From Vanessa cardui (lineage: Eukaryota > Arthropoda > Insecta > Lepidoptera > Nymphalidae): 64,000 nt of DNA. The stretch is from positions 11,733,814 to 11,797,813 of the forward strand of contig NC_061138.1 in assembly GCF_905220365.1 (NCBI RefSeq). Reading direction: 5' to 3'. The position numbers and the translations under genes are program-made. Positions 22,260-33,888 of this stretch are shown here, one piece after another. The stretch's first letter is position 1; each line of letters begins with the position of its first letter. The notes under the pieces are model-generated. The model did not search any database. It had not been told where the DNA came from and saw nothing but the letters and a program-made list of their open reading frames with translations.

Positions 22260-24675
22260 ATTAAAAAGAATATTTACTACAAAAACTAACTTCCACTAAA
22301 GTTCCCATAAGACATGATTTAATGGAACCCCATATACTCTACTGCAAACGAGCAGAGTAAATTTAGCGTAACACCATGGTGGGCCATACAATAATAATCG
22401 TCGCTGCATACAAACCACCACTAAACGCACGTCTTGCCATTAATGCTCCCATGGACGTATTTAATGGTTACACTTATTAGGATAATGGCGTCGTATTACA
22501 ACCTTTTATTTATTTACTCTTTATTGAACACAATATGCAATATATAAAGCAAACAAGGATTTAATTACTTACATTTATCTCTTAATAGAGGTTTCCACAA
22601 TAATACATGACAAAATTGGACATAGTATGCACTCACCATTAACTTCGATAATACATAACTCGACATAATTATAATTTACTGGGCATACGCAACCCTAATA
22701 ATGGTAGCTAATATTCGTATGTAACATTTCGTAAATAGTTCAATGCGTTTTACTACCAGATATGAGACCTGACTAATTAATACTATCTCTACTATAAATG
22801 AGGAATCCTAATTGGCAGACTACTAAACATATATACATAAAACTTACCTATAGATGCAGAACGCTTCTGAGAGGGTTTAATTAATCTTTATCATTACATA
22901 GTATAAAACAAAGTCGCTTACCGTTGTCTGTCCCATTGTATGCTTAGATGCTGTTTGCTAGTTAATATTAATAAAATACCGGAAAATATAACCAATTTAC
23001 CATTCCAAAATTTAAAAAGATTATTAAGACTAAATTAATAAACAAATCATATTATTCATTAAAAGAGTACTTTTTAGAAAGAAACGCCTGGAGTTAGGCT
23101 CGGGTTCCATAATAGGACACTAATTACTGTAAATTGCACGTTTACAACAGCATTGTAAATCTGTTTATTTAAAAAGAGCAACTATGCAAGTTTCTTGCCA
23201 TTTCTTCTCGCTAAAAGCTGCTTTCCGAAAAGGTGGTATAGTATTTAATTGTTCGCGATTCAAAAACGTATCATTGTGAAGTTTCCTTTAATAAAATTGA
23301 TTTGATTTGATTATAAATGTGAAAATAACTCTGTGTGTCTGTCTGTTTGTCGCTCTTTCACGACCATACCGCTGAACTGAATTTCATGAAATTTGTTACG
23401 AAGGAGCCCCAAGAAAGGACAAAAGCTTTTTTTGTCTTACACATGACGATTAACAACCAATACTCTTAAAATCGAGTAAAGCTGCTAATACTAATTAGTA
23501 CTATATATTAAAGGCGCAATAACACGTCGCAGTTTCACGCGCTGGAAATTTAAACTCACTATCTGACAATCCGAAATTCAGGATCTTTAAAAACAATACA
23601 TTTTATTAACATAAGAATTAATAACATTAAATGCTTAAATATATACAAATATCAACTAAAACTACTTACTGTATAAATCTTGACCGCGTGGAATGGTAGC
23701 ACGAATGCTAGCAGCATTTCCCCGTTGAATCACAAATCCTCTGGGCAAAAAACGAACCAGCGCTCCTGTCGCCAGTATAGGCAATGAGACAGAGTGTTAT
23801 ACTTTTGATAAAGCTTTTTGCACCACTACTCCAAGAGCCAAGCATTTCGACAGCAAAATTAATCTTTTGATTACATTAGTGATTTATATTAAATCACAAC
23901 GTATTTTAATCATCTGAGGTTACCTTTTGTTGAATGTTTGTATTACCAAAAATAAATACATTGTAAGCAAATAAAAGATACCGATGAGAAGCTTCTGGAA
24001 TTATTATGTCAACAATGGGAAAACACAATGGCTTTCCATTCTCCAATATGCCATGACATAAAAAATAAAAAAAAGATAAAAATAACTTTAACCTTAAAAC
24101 AAAACAGCAATTCTAAAATAACACAATTATGTAAAACATATGACATTTCATTTCATTTCAGTCCGAAAATCCAGAATAGCGAGATTTTTAAGACATTTTC
24201 TGCCTCGCACAACCACTCTCTTGAACCAGCTTTCACTGGCGGTTTTTCCGAACTGATAAGACTTGGGAACCTTCAAGAAATGAGCGTACACCTTTCTTAA
24301 ACCCCTTGCAAGCTCCCCGGTGTTGCAGATGTCCATGATCCAGCTATCACATTAAAATATATATATGTACATAATTCTCTTTTATCAAGCCTTAAAGGAT
24401 TTCTAGTGTTCTCACCTCGAGTAGAAGATGGAACCTCGACCACACCACGCTACTCCAACACTTAGTTTTATGGGGCAGTTTTAATTCAATACAATGTAAA
24501 ATTTAACATGAGAATTCAAAAAAACTTTTAAGGGCCTACTAACTACTTGAATAAAGAATATTTCGATTTCCATATCCGTTGTGTCGTGCGGTATTTAATC
24601 GAAGTGGAAGATGCGATTATCAAGGAAAATCGTCTTTTTAAGACGTCCCCATTATTATTATTATCTACAGCAATA
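22260..24675. other. Intergenic stretch with worn repeats, no gene seen
   Basis: Includes a Helitron-like 5' fragment at 22893-22965, a diverged LINE/SINE tail at about 23165-23315 ending in repeated 'ttgatttga' (related to 31795 and 58764), and a worn 'aatgtgaaaat' Helitron-like copy at 23310-23490. The frame at 24028-24300 shows no protein features that I trust. Confidence 0.45.
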
Positions 24676-24970
24676 AAGTAAAAGTAAAGTAACAGCCTGT
24701 AAATTTCCCACTGCTGGAATAAGGCCTCCTCTTCCATTAAGGAGAGGGTTTGGAACGTATCCCACAACGCTGTTCCAATGCGTGGCAGAATTTCGATAAA
24801 ATTAGACACATGCAGGTTTTCTTACGATGTTTTCCTTCACCACCGAGCACGAGACGAATTATAAACACAATTAAGTACATACATATGCATATAGTGGTGC
24901 TTGCCTGGGTTTGAACCCGAAGTCCTCGGTTAAGATGCACGAGTTCTGACCACTGGGCCATCTGAGCTCT
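24676..24970 (-). mobile_element. SINE A, minus copy
   Basis: Near full-length on the minus strand, head at 24970 ('agagctcagatggcccagtg') and tail towards 24676 with the TTTAC-type simple sequence. Confidence 0.75.
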
Positions 24971-25140
24971 ATTGATATATTGTTGCCTAAACAGAAACAT
25001 GTGAATGCGAAAAACATTCCTTGTGTAACTTCGACTTAAATAGAGTGCCTATTGAAATGTTTAGTGATAAAAACACGAAATTAAACAATGTAGGTATAAT
25101 ACGTCAAGACACATAATATAATATATATTTTTTATGGTAT

Positions 25141-25411
25141 AGGTTGGCGGACGAGCATATGGGCCACCTGATGGTAAGTGGTCCCCATTACCCATAGACA
25201 ATGACGCTGTAAGATATATTAACTATTACTTACATCGTCAATGTGCCACCAACCTTGGGAACTAAGGTGTTAAGTCCCTTGTGCCTGTAGTTACACTGGT
25301 TCAGTTACCCTTCAAACCGGAACACAACAATACTGAGTACTGTAGTTTGGCGGTAGAAGTAAGTGGGTGGTACCTACCCAGGCGGACTTGCACAAAGCCC
25401 TACCACCAAGT
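25141..25411 (+). repeat. Interspersed repeat C, plus copy
   Basis: Close match to the copy at 21121 but with a shorter 3' half. It lies about 165 bp upstream of tRNA-Thr copy 5. Confidence 0.75.
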
Positions 25412-25575
25412 TAACTATTATATATATTACAACATATATAATATACATATATTATTAATATATATTTAATATATGTATTATAAGAACCTTGTATCAACAT
25501 TATGTACATTAATAGTCTTCTTTGTTTAACTAAATAGTTATATTATAACTTAAAATATATAATGTAACGTCGTAA

Positions 25576-25647
25576 GCCTCTTTAGCTCAGTGGCAGAGCA
25601 CTGGTCTTGTAAACCAGGGGTCGTGAGTTCAATCCTCACAGGAGGCA
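25576..25647 (+). tRNA. tRNA-Thr (anticodon TGT), copy 5 of the array
   Basis: Identical to the tRNAs at 15264 and 18414. A TTTTT run lies about 8 bp downstream. The 5.6 kb gap before it is filled by SINE, Helitron-like and family C insertions, which explains the wider spacing. Confidence 0.96.
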
Positions 25648-26230
25648 TCGATTATTTTTGATTAACAATTTATAATATAATTTGTTAACTATTTTTGTAT
25701 ACATTTGAGTTATATTAAACTTACTATAGATCTATCTACATATTTCTAATAACATACATTTATAATAGCTAAGCGCTATAGAACATATCTATATGTAGTT
25801 ACTTTTGCGTGCGGCTTCCTGCGTGAGATAAAGAGATAAGCATAGTTATAACTATATGTTACTATGACATAATTATAATTAACGACGCCACTGTCATTTC
25901 AGAGAAAATATCCGCTCCGGGCGCTTTAATATTATTGTCAATAATATACATGAACATGTTTTTTTTTCTATATGTTGCTTACATGCTTTGTATTAATTAT
26001 TGTTTTCATTTATTATCTAATAATTTGGATTTCTTAGGGGCTTTTTCTTATTACGATCACTGCTATGCTCGTGTAATAATTTCCGGTGAATAGGAATGTT
26101 ATGGAATTTTCTAGTAGACATACAAATATCCAAATTATTTGAATAAGTTCGTATAAACGATTACTATATCAGTTCTAAAAATGGATATTTTATGTATAAC
26201 ATTAATACGTACCAAGTGATTAGTAAAAAA

Positions 26231-26540
26231 CTGCCTGTAAATTTCCCACTGCTGGGCTAAGACCTCTTCTCCCATTAAGGACAGGGTTTGGAACACATTC
26301 CACCACGCTGTTCCAACGCGAGTTGGAGGAAGTCACATGTAGCAGAATATCGATGAAAATTAGACACATGCAGGTTTTCTCACGATGTTTTCCTTTTCTG
26401 CCGAGCACGCCGAGCACGACTTTAATTATAAACACAAATTAACAACATATATATATAGTGGACAGTGGTGCTTGCCTGGATTTGAACCCGAAACCATCGG
26501 TTAAGATGCTCGCGTTCTAACCACTATCCATCTCAGCTCA
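26231..26540 (-). mobile_element. SINE A, minus copy
   Basis: Full-length on the minus strand, with a small local duplication of 'gccgagcac' near 26400. Confidence 0.75.
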
Positions 26541-26937
26541 AGTAATTAAAGTAAACAAATTAATAAAATTCAACCTGTAACCATTTTGAGGTTATTTAAA
26601 GATACACACATACATTTCGGCACGCACACATTCATTTGCGTGCGTGAGTATGGTTGAATGAATGGATCAAATAAAAGTAATCTCTTATCGAGTTTGGAGA
26701 GGGTTCGCTTCACACAATGTTCATCTTTACATTACCTTATTTCAGCTAAGTAATTGTATTTCTACAGACACTTCTTTACGAGTTTTTTAAACGTTTAATC
26801 TTAATTTACATCCTACATAGAACTGAACCTTTTTTTTAAATAAATTTAGAACAAAAATTCGTCCTATTAAATAGTATGATGTGCAGCAGAGATGTGAGTT
26901 GACTAAATATACAGAGATTGATGGAATTGATTGATTA

Positions 26938-27362
26938 CTAGTAGTTGCCGGCGGTTTCTCTCGCATTTTAAGATATTGTTGTCAGGCAAGAGGCAAAAAT
27001 GTAGCCTATGTCCTTTCTTATACATAAATAAATATGAGACAACATCACATACACTACTCTGAATCCAATGTAAGTAGCTAAAGCACTTGTCATGGAAAAT
27101 CAGAAGTAACGAAGGTACCACAAACACCCAGACAACATAGAAAACTAATGATAATCTATATCGACTCATCCGGGAATCGAACCCGGGATCTCGGAGAGGC
27201 GTACCCGTGAAAACCGGTGTACACACCAATCGACCATGGAGGTCGTCGTCTCTCTTGTAGTTCAAGTTTGCTTTATACCAAATTTCATCAAATTCGGTTC
27301 AGCGGCTTAGTCGTGAAAGAGCGACAAACAGACATACCCAGTTGCTTTTAAAATTATAATAT
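26938..27362 (-). mobile_element. Helitron-like element carrying an inserted SINE B
   Basis: On the minus strand it begins near 27362 with the 'aaatgtgaaagt'-related start, contains 'cgctctttcacgactaagcc', and ends in a CTAGT-type end (+ strand 'actagtagttgccggc' at 26938). It is interrupted at 27022-27246 by SINE B, so the Helitron-like element inserted first. Confidence 0.55.
27022..27246 (-). mobile_element. SINE B, minus copy nested in a Helitron-like element
   Basis: Tail 'aataaatatgagacaaca' near 27030 and tRNA-like head ending at 27246. The box B complement 'cgggaatcgaacccggga' is intact. Confidence 0.75.
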
Positions 27363-28092
27363 TTATATTTATATCATTTATTCCTGTGTTGGAAATATTA
27401 TAGCGCATAGCTGACTCATTAGGTATGAGAGTCCTTAGTCTCATAATCTGATGGTGAGACAAAACGACAAGACTAAGGATGTTTTGATGCGAAACTAATA
27501 GCTACAGTTAGTTATATTTCCAGTCGCTACTGATAAAAACCCCATATAATTTTACTATCCATATTTCAATTTATGTAAGTTATTAAGTTGCAACTTAAAG
27601 CACGCCGGGGTCTTCTAACCTAGTCTTTGAAAAGAGTGGGTCAGACAACTCGTCAGCTATGAAACCCTGGTTACAAGAAATAAAGTTATTAAGCAATAAG
27701 TTATAGAGGAGTGGAAATATTGAGTGAGGGCCCCGAATATTTTTTCCTATGCACCGGCGCCTTGCCCACCTAGCAACGAGCTGGTAGGTTCCACCTACTC
27801 ATCAGTAACAGTCAAACAGCAACATGCAACATTGTTGTGAAGTCTGTAGCTACAGCCACAAGGTTCGTAACATTTAAACTACAAAAACTGATGGCCATTG
27901 GCAAATCTACTAAGGAATTAATATTAACCATTCATATTCATTCTTACTGCTCTGATATTCGCGCTTATTGGCGCTTGTGACCGCCCGTACATCATATAAA
28001 AACTCGTACATAACCGTTCGAAGTTTGGCGGGTAGTTAGTGTACTGTTCCATTGTAATAAAGCCATGAAGATTCTTGACCATGACATCACCA

Positions 28093-28164
28093 GCCTCTTT
28101 AGCTCAGTGGTAGAGCACTGGTCTCGTAAACCAGGGGTCGTGAGTTCAAACCTCACAGGAGGCA
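28093..28164 (+). tRNA. tRNA-Thr (anticodon CGT), copy 6 of the array
   Basis: Identical to the tRNAs at 16403 and 19971. TTTT follows within 10 bp. The 16 bases just upstream ('gaccatgacatcacca') resemble those before copy 2 ('gagtcataacgtcaca'), the only flank similarity that I could see among the six genes. Confidence 0.96.
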
Positions 28165-28916
28165 AGAATTTTCATTATAGGTTTTCAAATAAGCCTTTTT
28201 ATATTTTTTTATTTATCTATATTGTTAATCTACTATGAAAGTTTTCTTAAATATTATTCTCTTGTAAAAAAGTTAGATATAATAATCTATCATCAGTTGT
28301 GATAAATATTATAGCTACTTTACTTTTACTTGTTGTATGTCAAAATACATAGTTACGAAATAAAAAAAATCTCTTAAAAAATGTCAACATGTGAAGATGT
28401 CATGTATGTCTATTTTTACAATATTTTAATGTATAAATATTTATATATTTATAGACTACTGAAAAACACAGTGTTTTATAAATGAAAGCTGTATGTCGCA
28501 TATTTTTACTAGTTTTAAAGGTCTCTGAAAATAATTCATACAATTTTTATTAGTTATCGTTTTCACAGTCTTATGAAGTGTCTGTATAGTCATAAAAATT
28601 TCATACTCGACTATGTACTTGAATATAAAATATGCGGCATACTGGGATTAGAAAAGTTTGTAAAAAAATATAATAAGCTAAATAAATATATATCTCATTA
28701 CCTTTTGTTATTATTTCGTAATTGTTACATTTCACAGTATGGCAAACTGTCAAACGATTAATAATTTATAAGTATTAATAATTACTATACAGTATTAATA
28801 AACAAAAAAAGGCTTTATACTTTGTTGTGATAGTTTCATGTCACATATATAAAGTAAACGTGTCCTGAAACTTATAACCAAAATAATGAAAGTTCGAAAT
28901 CACCCAAAATCGTCTA
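28165..28916. other. AT-rich spacer after the tRNA array
   Basis: No recognised gene. The frame at 28573-28761 lies in AT-rich DNA and has no recognisable domain. Confidence 0.4.
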
Positions 28917-29190
28917 CTTTGTGGTAGGGTTTTGTGCAAACAAGCTCGCCTACGTAGGTGCCACCCCTATATTCTACCGCCAATTATCATTACGTAGTAT
29001 ATAATTATATATATAGCATTTTTAATTATAATACAACAATTAGAATTACTTTTTATAAAGAGTGAGTGAGCCAGCGTAACTACTGCCACAAGGGACATAA
29101 TGTCTTAAATGTCATGGTTGATGTTAGGAATGGTTAATATTTCTCACGGCACTAATGTATATGATCCGTTATGACCACTTACCATATCCC
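28917..29190 (-). repeat. Interspersed repeat C, diverged minus copy
   Basis: The minus strand shows 'ggtaggggggg' and 'catgacatttaagacattat'-like degraded blocks and the end 'caaaaccctaccacaaag'. It is much more diverged than the copies at 21121 or 56443. Confidence 0.5.
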
Positions 29191-29287
29191 CCCCTACCTA
29201 CCTATATAATAAAAATAATCGGATTAGTAGTTTATGCGTGACTCCAAAACATTCAACACACAAAAAACTTACTTCTATATAACATTA

Positions 29288-29513
29288 GAGCCGAGATGGC
29301 CCAGTTCTAACACAGGCAAGCACCACTGTATATTCATGTGCCTTATTTGTGTTACTCGGCGGTAGCGGAAAGCATCGTGAGGAAACTTGCATGCCTAATT
29401 TCATCGAAATTCTACCACATGTGAATTCCACCAATCGGCCATGGAACATCGTGGTGGAATATGTTCCAAACCTTATCCTCAAATGGAGAGATCTTATCCC
29501 AGCAGCAGTGTTG
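29288..29513 (+). mobile_element. SINE A, plus copy with internal deletions
   Basis: The head is shortened between box A and box B. The body 'atcgtgaggaaacttgcatg' and 'gaacatcgtggtggaatatg' is kept. Confidence 0.7.
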
Positions 29514-30005
29514 TGGTTATTTTTACTATTGATAATATTAGAATGATTAATTTTATATTAATAATAATCCAAAAAGAAATTTTTAATAGAAAATCTTTCA
29601 AATGCTCTATGAAAATAGATTGAATATTATTTAACACGACGTTTTAATGCAAGCAAAACAATGGCGGTGGCTCGCACCGCTGGTCACTTACAGCCCATTA
29701 GAGCTTCGCCACGCGGAAGTTATGGAGGGCCCAATGTATTATGAATTTTATATAATCTATGTCAATAGAACTTGTGTGAAACGACGAAATTTCCAAGCGA
29801 ATACGTTCTCTATTACAATAAATGTTTCAAATTATTAATATGTATTGTTAATACAGTTCGCTTTCTATATTATTTTAAATTATCTTATTTAACTATTGAT
29901 AACAGTATATAGATAATAATTTCATTATTACAGAGTCCTACATCCTTGGTACTATACCCCTTTTCGAGCAGCGGAACCTGAAATGGGCCTCTTGAAACGG
30001 GTTAT

Positions 30006-30100
30006 ATCATCATCATCATCGTCATCATCAGCTCGTACCCGTCCACTGCTGGACATAGGCCTCTCCAAGTGCACGCCACTGTGGTCTTTCTCCGGCTACA
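30006..30100 (-). mobile_element. RTE-type LINE 3' end, minus orientation
   Basis: On the minus strand it has the phrase 'gtgcacttggagaggcctat', then 'gtccagcagtggacgggtac', and a simple GAT-repeat tail (seen as 'atcatcatcatcgtcatcat' on the + strand). This is the usual 3' end of RTE-clade LINEs in Lepidoptera. Only about 95 bp is present, a dead-on-arrival copy. Confidence 0.6.
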
Positions 30101-30600
30101 GGTTATATAGCATTCCTTAAAACTACTAGTCTGCGGAATCGTGATGATACAACACATATGCGGCCAAACCATGTAATCTTCCTCACATGACTCGGTGTAG
30201 CTTTTCTTTGGGATGGTATTGCCCCCATTAGTGTATACGAGGTCATTCCAGTTGCTATCTTCAACACCACTTGGAATAAAACATGCAAGGCCTCTATCTC
30301 ATCCTTCTATGGCCCTAGGGTAATGCCCTATCTTTAGCGCCCCAGGCGTCGAGGCTTAGGGACGATGACTCTATAGTTCTGTATCATGTATGGCTCCTGA
30401 CATCGACTCCCTGCAAAGTATCCCCAACTCTACTGCTTGTAGGGATAAGATTCGTCCAACCTTGTGAACTTGCATTTGCGGTTCCACACTGGGCGTGCCT
30501 CCTTCTGCCCGACATCCTACTCTTAAATAGCATTCTGCCGTACTATTAAACGTTATAAATAAAAGCAATGTGATTTAGCCATAGACAACTTTACTGCTTC
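30101..30600. other. GC-richer unassigned block, probably old transposon
   Basis: Base composition differs from the surroundings. The two minus-strand frames (30103-30288 and 30371-30568) show no recognisable domain. Confidence 0.3.
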
Positions 30601-30972
30601 TTCCGCTCCCTAAGTAAATTCAGCGGCACAGATTTTTGTTTAGAATTCTTTGATAGAAAGAATTCAATCCAATAATATTTTCATATAACTTTTTCGACTT
30701 GCACAGCGTATTTATGAAATATCCTTGAGCTATAGCTAATAGCCTATAGTCTTCTATCCTAATCAATCTATTAGTGAAAATGGATTCAAACTCCACCCAC
30801 TATTTCCTGACATTAACGCGAACATACACACAGACAAACGTCAAGTGGTATTCCATTTATAAAACCGTAACAACATATAGATCTGTAGAATTGTACTACA
30901 CCTACCAGCCAGCATGATTTCGAGATAATCCTATTGTTAGCGATTGTTTCAAGTTCCATGCACCCAATGAAC

Positions 30973-31043
30973 AATCCGCACTGCATAATACTCTTGTGCT
31001 ATCGAGATTCCCGATAGCGTAAGGGTATAATGCAGTACGGATT
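30973..31043. repeat. 71 nt imperfect hairpin, arms of 32 nt
   Basis: Arm 'aatccgcactgcataatact...' (30973-31004) pairs with 31012-31043 with about six mismatches in 32, around a loop of about 7 nt. Size and shape resemble an insect pre-miRNA, but a decayed MITE core would look the same. No homology was assigned. Confidence 0.55.
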
Positions 31044-31202
31044 TGATATTGATATACCTAACAATAGCTAATACTGTCAGAGCCAGGATCGTTTGGAAAA
31101 AATATGTTTAGTATAAAAGTTTTAGTTTTATTTTAAAGTATTATTATTATTTTAGTATTATTATTTATTACAAAGTAACTAATGACAAAGATTATATGTA
31201 AG

Positions 31203-31440
31203 ACTAGCTATGCCCGCGAATTAGTGAGCGTTTGAATATAACAAAAAAAATATTATTGTAGCTTAAGGTACTCCCATTAAAATCGCTCCAGTCGTCCAGA
31301 GATTATCCGGAACAAACAGACAGACAAACAGGCAGTTTTTTTTGGTATATGTACGTGTTTACGTACCTATGCATTTAGTAAAAAACGGTTATTTTGATAT
31401 TACAAACAGAAACTCCAATATTTAATTTTGTAAATTGTAA
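31203..31440 (-). mobile_element. Helitron-like element, second family, minus copy
   Basis: Opens with 'actagctatgcccgcga' and ends near 'acaaacagaaactcca'. It matches the copies at 14112 and 50089. Confidence 0.5.
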
Positions 31441-31794
31441 AATTTTTAATATTAACCAAACCAATGACAAAATTATGTTGAAATAACATCAGGTTAAAGG
31501 AACATTTTGCTTAAGTTCTTAAGAAAGCGCTGAAAGAGAAACTAGGCAATTTATATTTGTCCAATTCTTCGACTACAGATTTTCATTCCGGCGAAAGCAC
31601 CAACTTACTCTGTGGAACCATCCACCAGTAAGTTGGACAAAAAATGTCGCACTGTTGTGAATTTTCGATTTGTTGTGGAGTTGATCAACTAAAGTTAATT
31701 AAATAAAAAAGCATGGAGTTAATACCTCTTGACTTCCAAACAGGATATATTAATTTAAATAATTGTATTTAACTAACATGATTTTTTAAATGTT

Positions 31795-31948
31795 GAAAAA
31801 GAGTAACTACTGATTTTCTTGCCGGTTCTTCTCCGTAGAATCTACTTTCAGAACCGGTGGTAGCTTCACTTAATTGTTAAATGAGGATTCAAACGTGCTT
31901 GTGAAAGGCCACTTGTATACACATAGTTTATTTTGATTTTGATTTTTT
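31795..31948 (+). repeat. Retroelement 3' tail repeat E, plus copy
   Basis: Contains 'cttgccggttcttctccg', 'agaaccggtggtagcttc' and ends in 'ttttgattttgattttt', a simple-sequence tail typical of LINE or SINE 3' ends. A close minus copy is at 58764-58925, with diverged ones at 23165-23315 and 40880-40975 (minus). Confidence 0.6.
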
Positions 31949-32308
31949 TAAAGATTATACTAAACACCTTTGGCCCGTGATTTAGTTCAAAAACCCATTT
32001 GCGATGTCTTGATACATGTTATCTAACGATAGGACTACAGGTTTGGTCATTATCAAATAACAGATGAGACTTAAGAGTATAAGTATATTTTTTTAAAACC
32101 GTATCTTTAACTATAACTCAATTTTTTTATGTAACTGTAAACTGTGTATTTAGGTAATGTTATTATTTTTCCTCATTTATCTTGAGCTCGACGAAGAGTC
32201 AAAGTAACTCGAGTCGAAGAAGAATAAGTCCAGTGTAAAATCGTTTGAAAACTGTTTCATATCATGATCAATGATTAATGAACACATGTTTTAAAGTTTG
32301 CCGGTAAA

Positions 32309-32583
32309 CAGAGCCGGATTTAAAAGTCTGGAGGCCCCCGGGCCACAAAGCAGTGAGGGCCCTAGACAAACAGAAGCGTGAACAAACTAATAATTATATT
32401 ATCATGAATTAATTACTTTTTTATTTCAATCAGTAGGCTATGATTTATTTACTTGTATCGGTAACTTTTAAAATAATAACATTATTATATTTATATTTGT
32501 GAACTTGCTGAAAACTGTGGCCCCCTCTAATGTGGAGGCCCCAGGGCAGTCGCCCCGGTTGCCCTCCCCTAAATACGGCCCTG
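32309..32583. mobile_element. hAT-type MITE 1 (275 bp) with 8 bp TSD
   Basis: The termini CAGAGCCGGATTTAA and CTAAATACGGCCCTG are inverted repeats of the CAGGGCCG type common in hAT elements. The flanking 8 bp CCGGTAAA is perfectly duplicated at 32301-32308 and 32584-32591, as hAT transposases do. There is no coding capacity. Confidence 0.85.
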
Positions 32584-32603
32584 CCGGTAAATAACGAAGC
32601 AGT

Positions 32604-32792
32604 CAGTGCCGTTGTTAGAGGGACTGACACCCTGGGCAAAAACATTTTGGCGCCCACTCGGCCCAGCCTATCCCCTCCATCTACCACGCGATCCAGCTTG
32701 GAGGGGGAAGTATTCCAAATCCACTAATCGCCCCACCAAATTTGGCTCCCTGGGCCATCGCTCCATCGCGCCCCTCCCTAATGCCGGCACTG
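32604..32792. mobile_element. hAT-type MITE 2 (189 bp) with 8 bp TSD
   Basis: The termini CAGTGCCGTTGTTAG and CTAATGCCGGCACTG are inverted repeats. The 8 bp GAAGCAGT is perfectly duplicated at 32596-32603 and 32793-32800. The interior differs from MITE 1. The frames across it are incidental. Confidence 0.85.
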
Positions 32793-32800
32793 GAAGCAGT

Positions 32801-33834
32801 AGGTATTTAAGAAATTCAATAGCGAGCAAAAAGCAAGCCATTCAAAGGATTAAAATTGTATTCTAAGCAATCAAGACCACTTGGATAATGTTGATTTCAT
32901 ACTGATATACATATATGTATGTCTGTGTCAAGGTCTTAAGGCTCTGGAACAACAGACATGCCTTGGAGCAACAGAGTTTCTACCTGCTGGTTTGTTAATA
33001 CATTATTTACTCTTTGTAGGTAACTTTTAAAATAGTAATTAATAATATCAGTATAATTTATTTTTATCCGAATATATATAATATTATATAATTGTAACTC
33101 GAGGGAATAATATGAAACTATATTTTTGGGGCTTCTCTAACGAAGGTCCCAAGATATTTGCCCTAGTTGTAAAAATATGTAATTATTTATTTTTACTAGT
33201 ATTAAGAAATTGCTCTGATACAATTCGAAATTCGCACTGTAAATTTAGCGTTTGTTTAGGGTATAGAATCTATATACTATATAGTCTATACTATATAGTC
33301 ATCTTCAGCCTGTGTACTCAATCATACATAAAATAAATTTATGAATAGATAGATACATAATATTTTTACATTTGTCAATTGACTATTTATAATCTGTTCA
33401 TAGTTTGAGGCCATAGATAAATTATACAGTTAATTTAAAAAATGATTTTGTACAAAACTCTATTATTATTACAATTATAATATAATGTATGTTATACTTT
33501 TTCTTTTCTAGGCGGTGAAAGAAAATATTGGGAGGTATCTTCAATATAACAAATGATAATGTATATTTCTTATCCATAGATAGATTAAAGCAGCATTATG
33601 ATGGAAGCTCAAAACATGTCCTTAATTTTTATTTAACGAAATTTCAATAACCATCCAGGATTGACCCATTAAAATACCTGTAACTGAATTATACTACAGG
33701 AGACTCTCATCTCTTAGAGATGAGGTTGACATCTTAAAATAGTGGTTGACAAAATTTCTAGTGTAAAAAATAATTGGTATTGTCTATGCCTCCTAATTTA
33801 AAAAAAAGAAAACATAATGTACAAACTAAGATAT
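32801..33834. other. AT-rich intergenic stretch
   Basis: Apart from a small direct repeat 'ctatactatatagt' near 33272-33300, nothing was recognised. The frame at 33112-33336 has no trustworthy features. Confidence 0.4.
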
Positions 33835-33840
33835 TTTATT
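33835..33840 (-). terminator. Poly-A signal AATAAA of mRpL52
   Basis: AATAAA on the minus strand about 50 bp after the stop codon, implying a very short 3' UTR. Confidence 0.6.
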
Positions 33841-33888
33841 ACTAACAAACAACCTATTATAAAATTAAGAAATTAATATTATTTAAAA

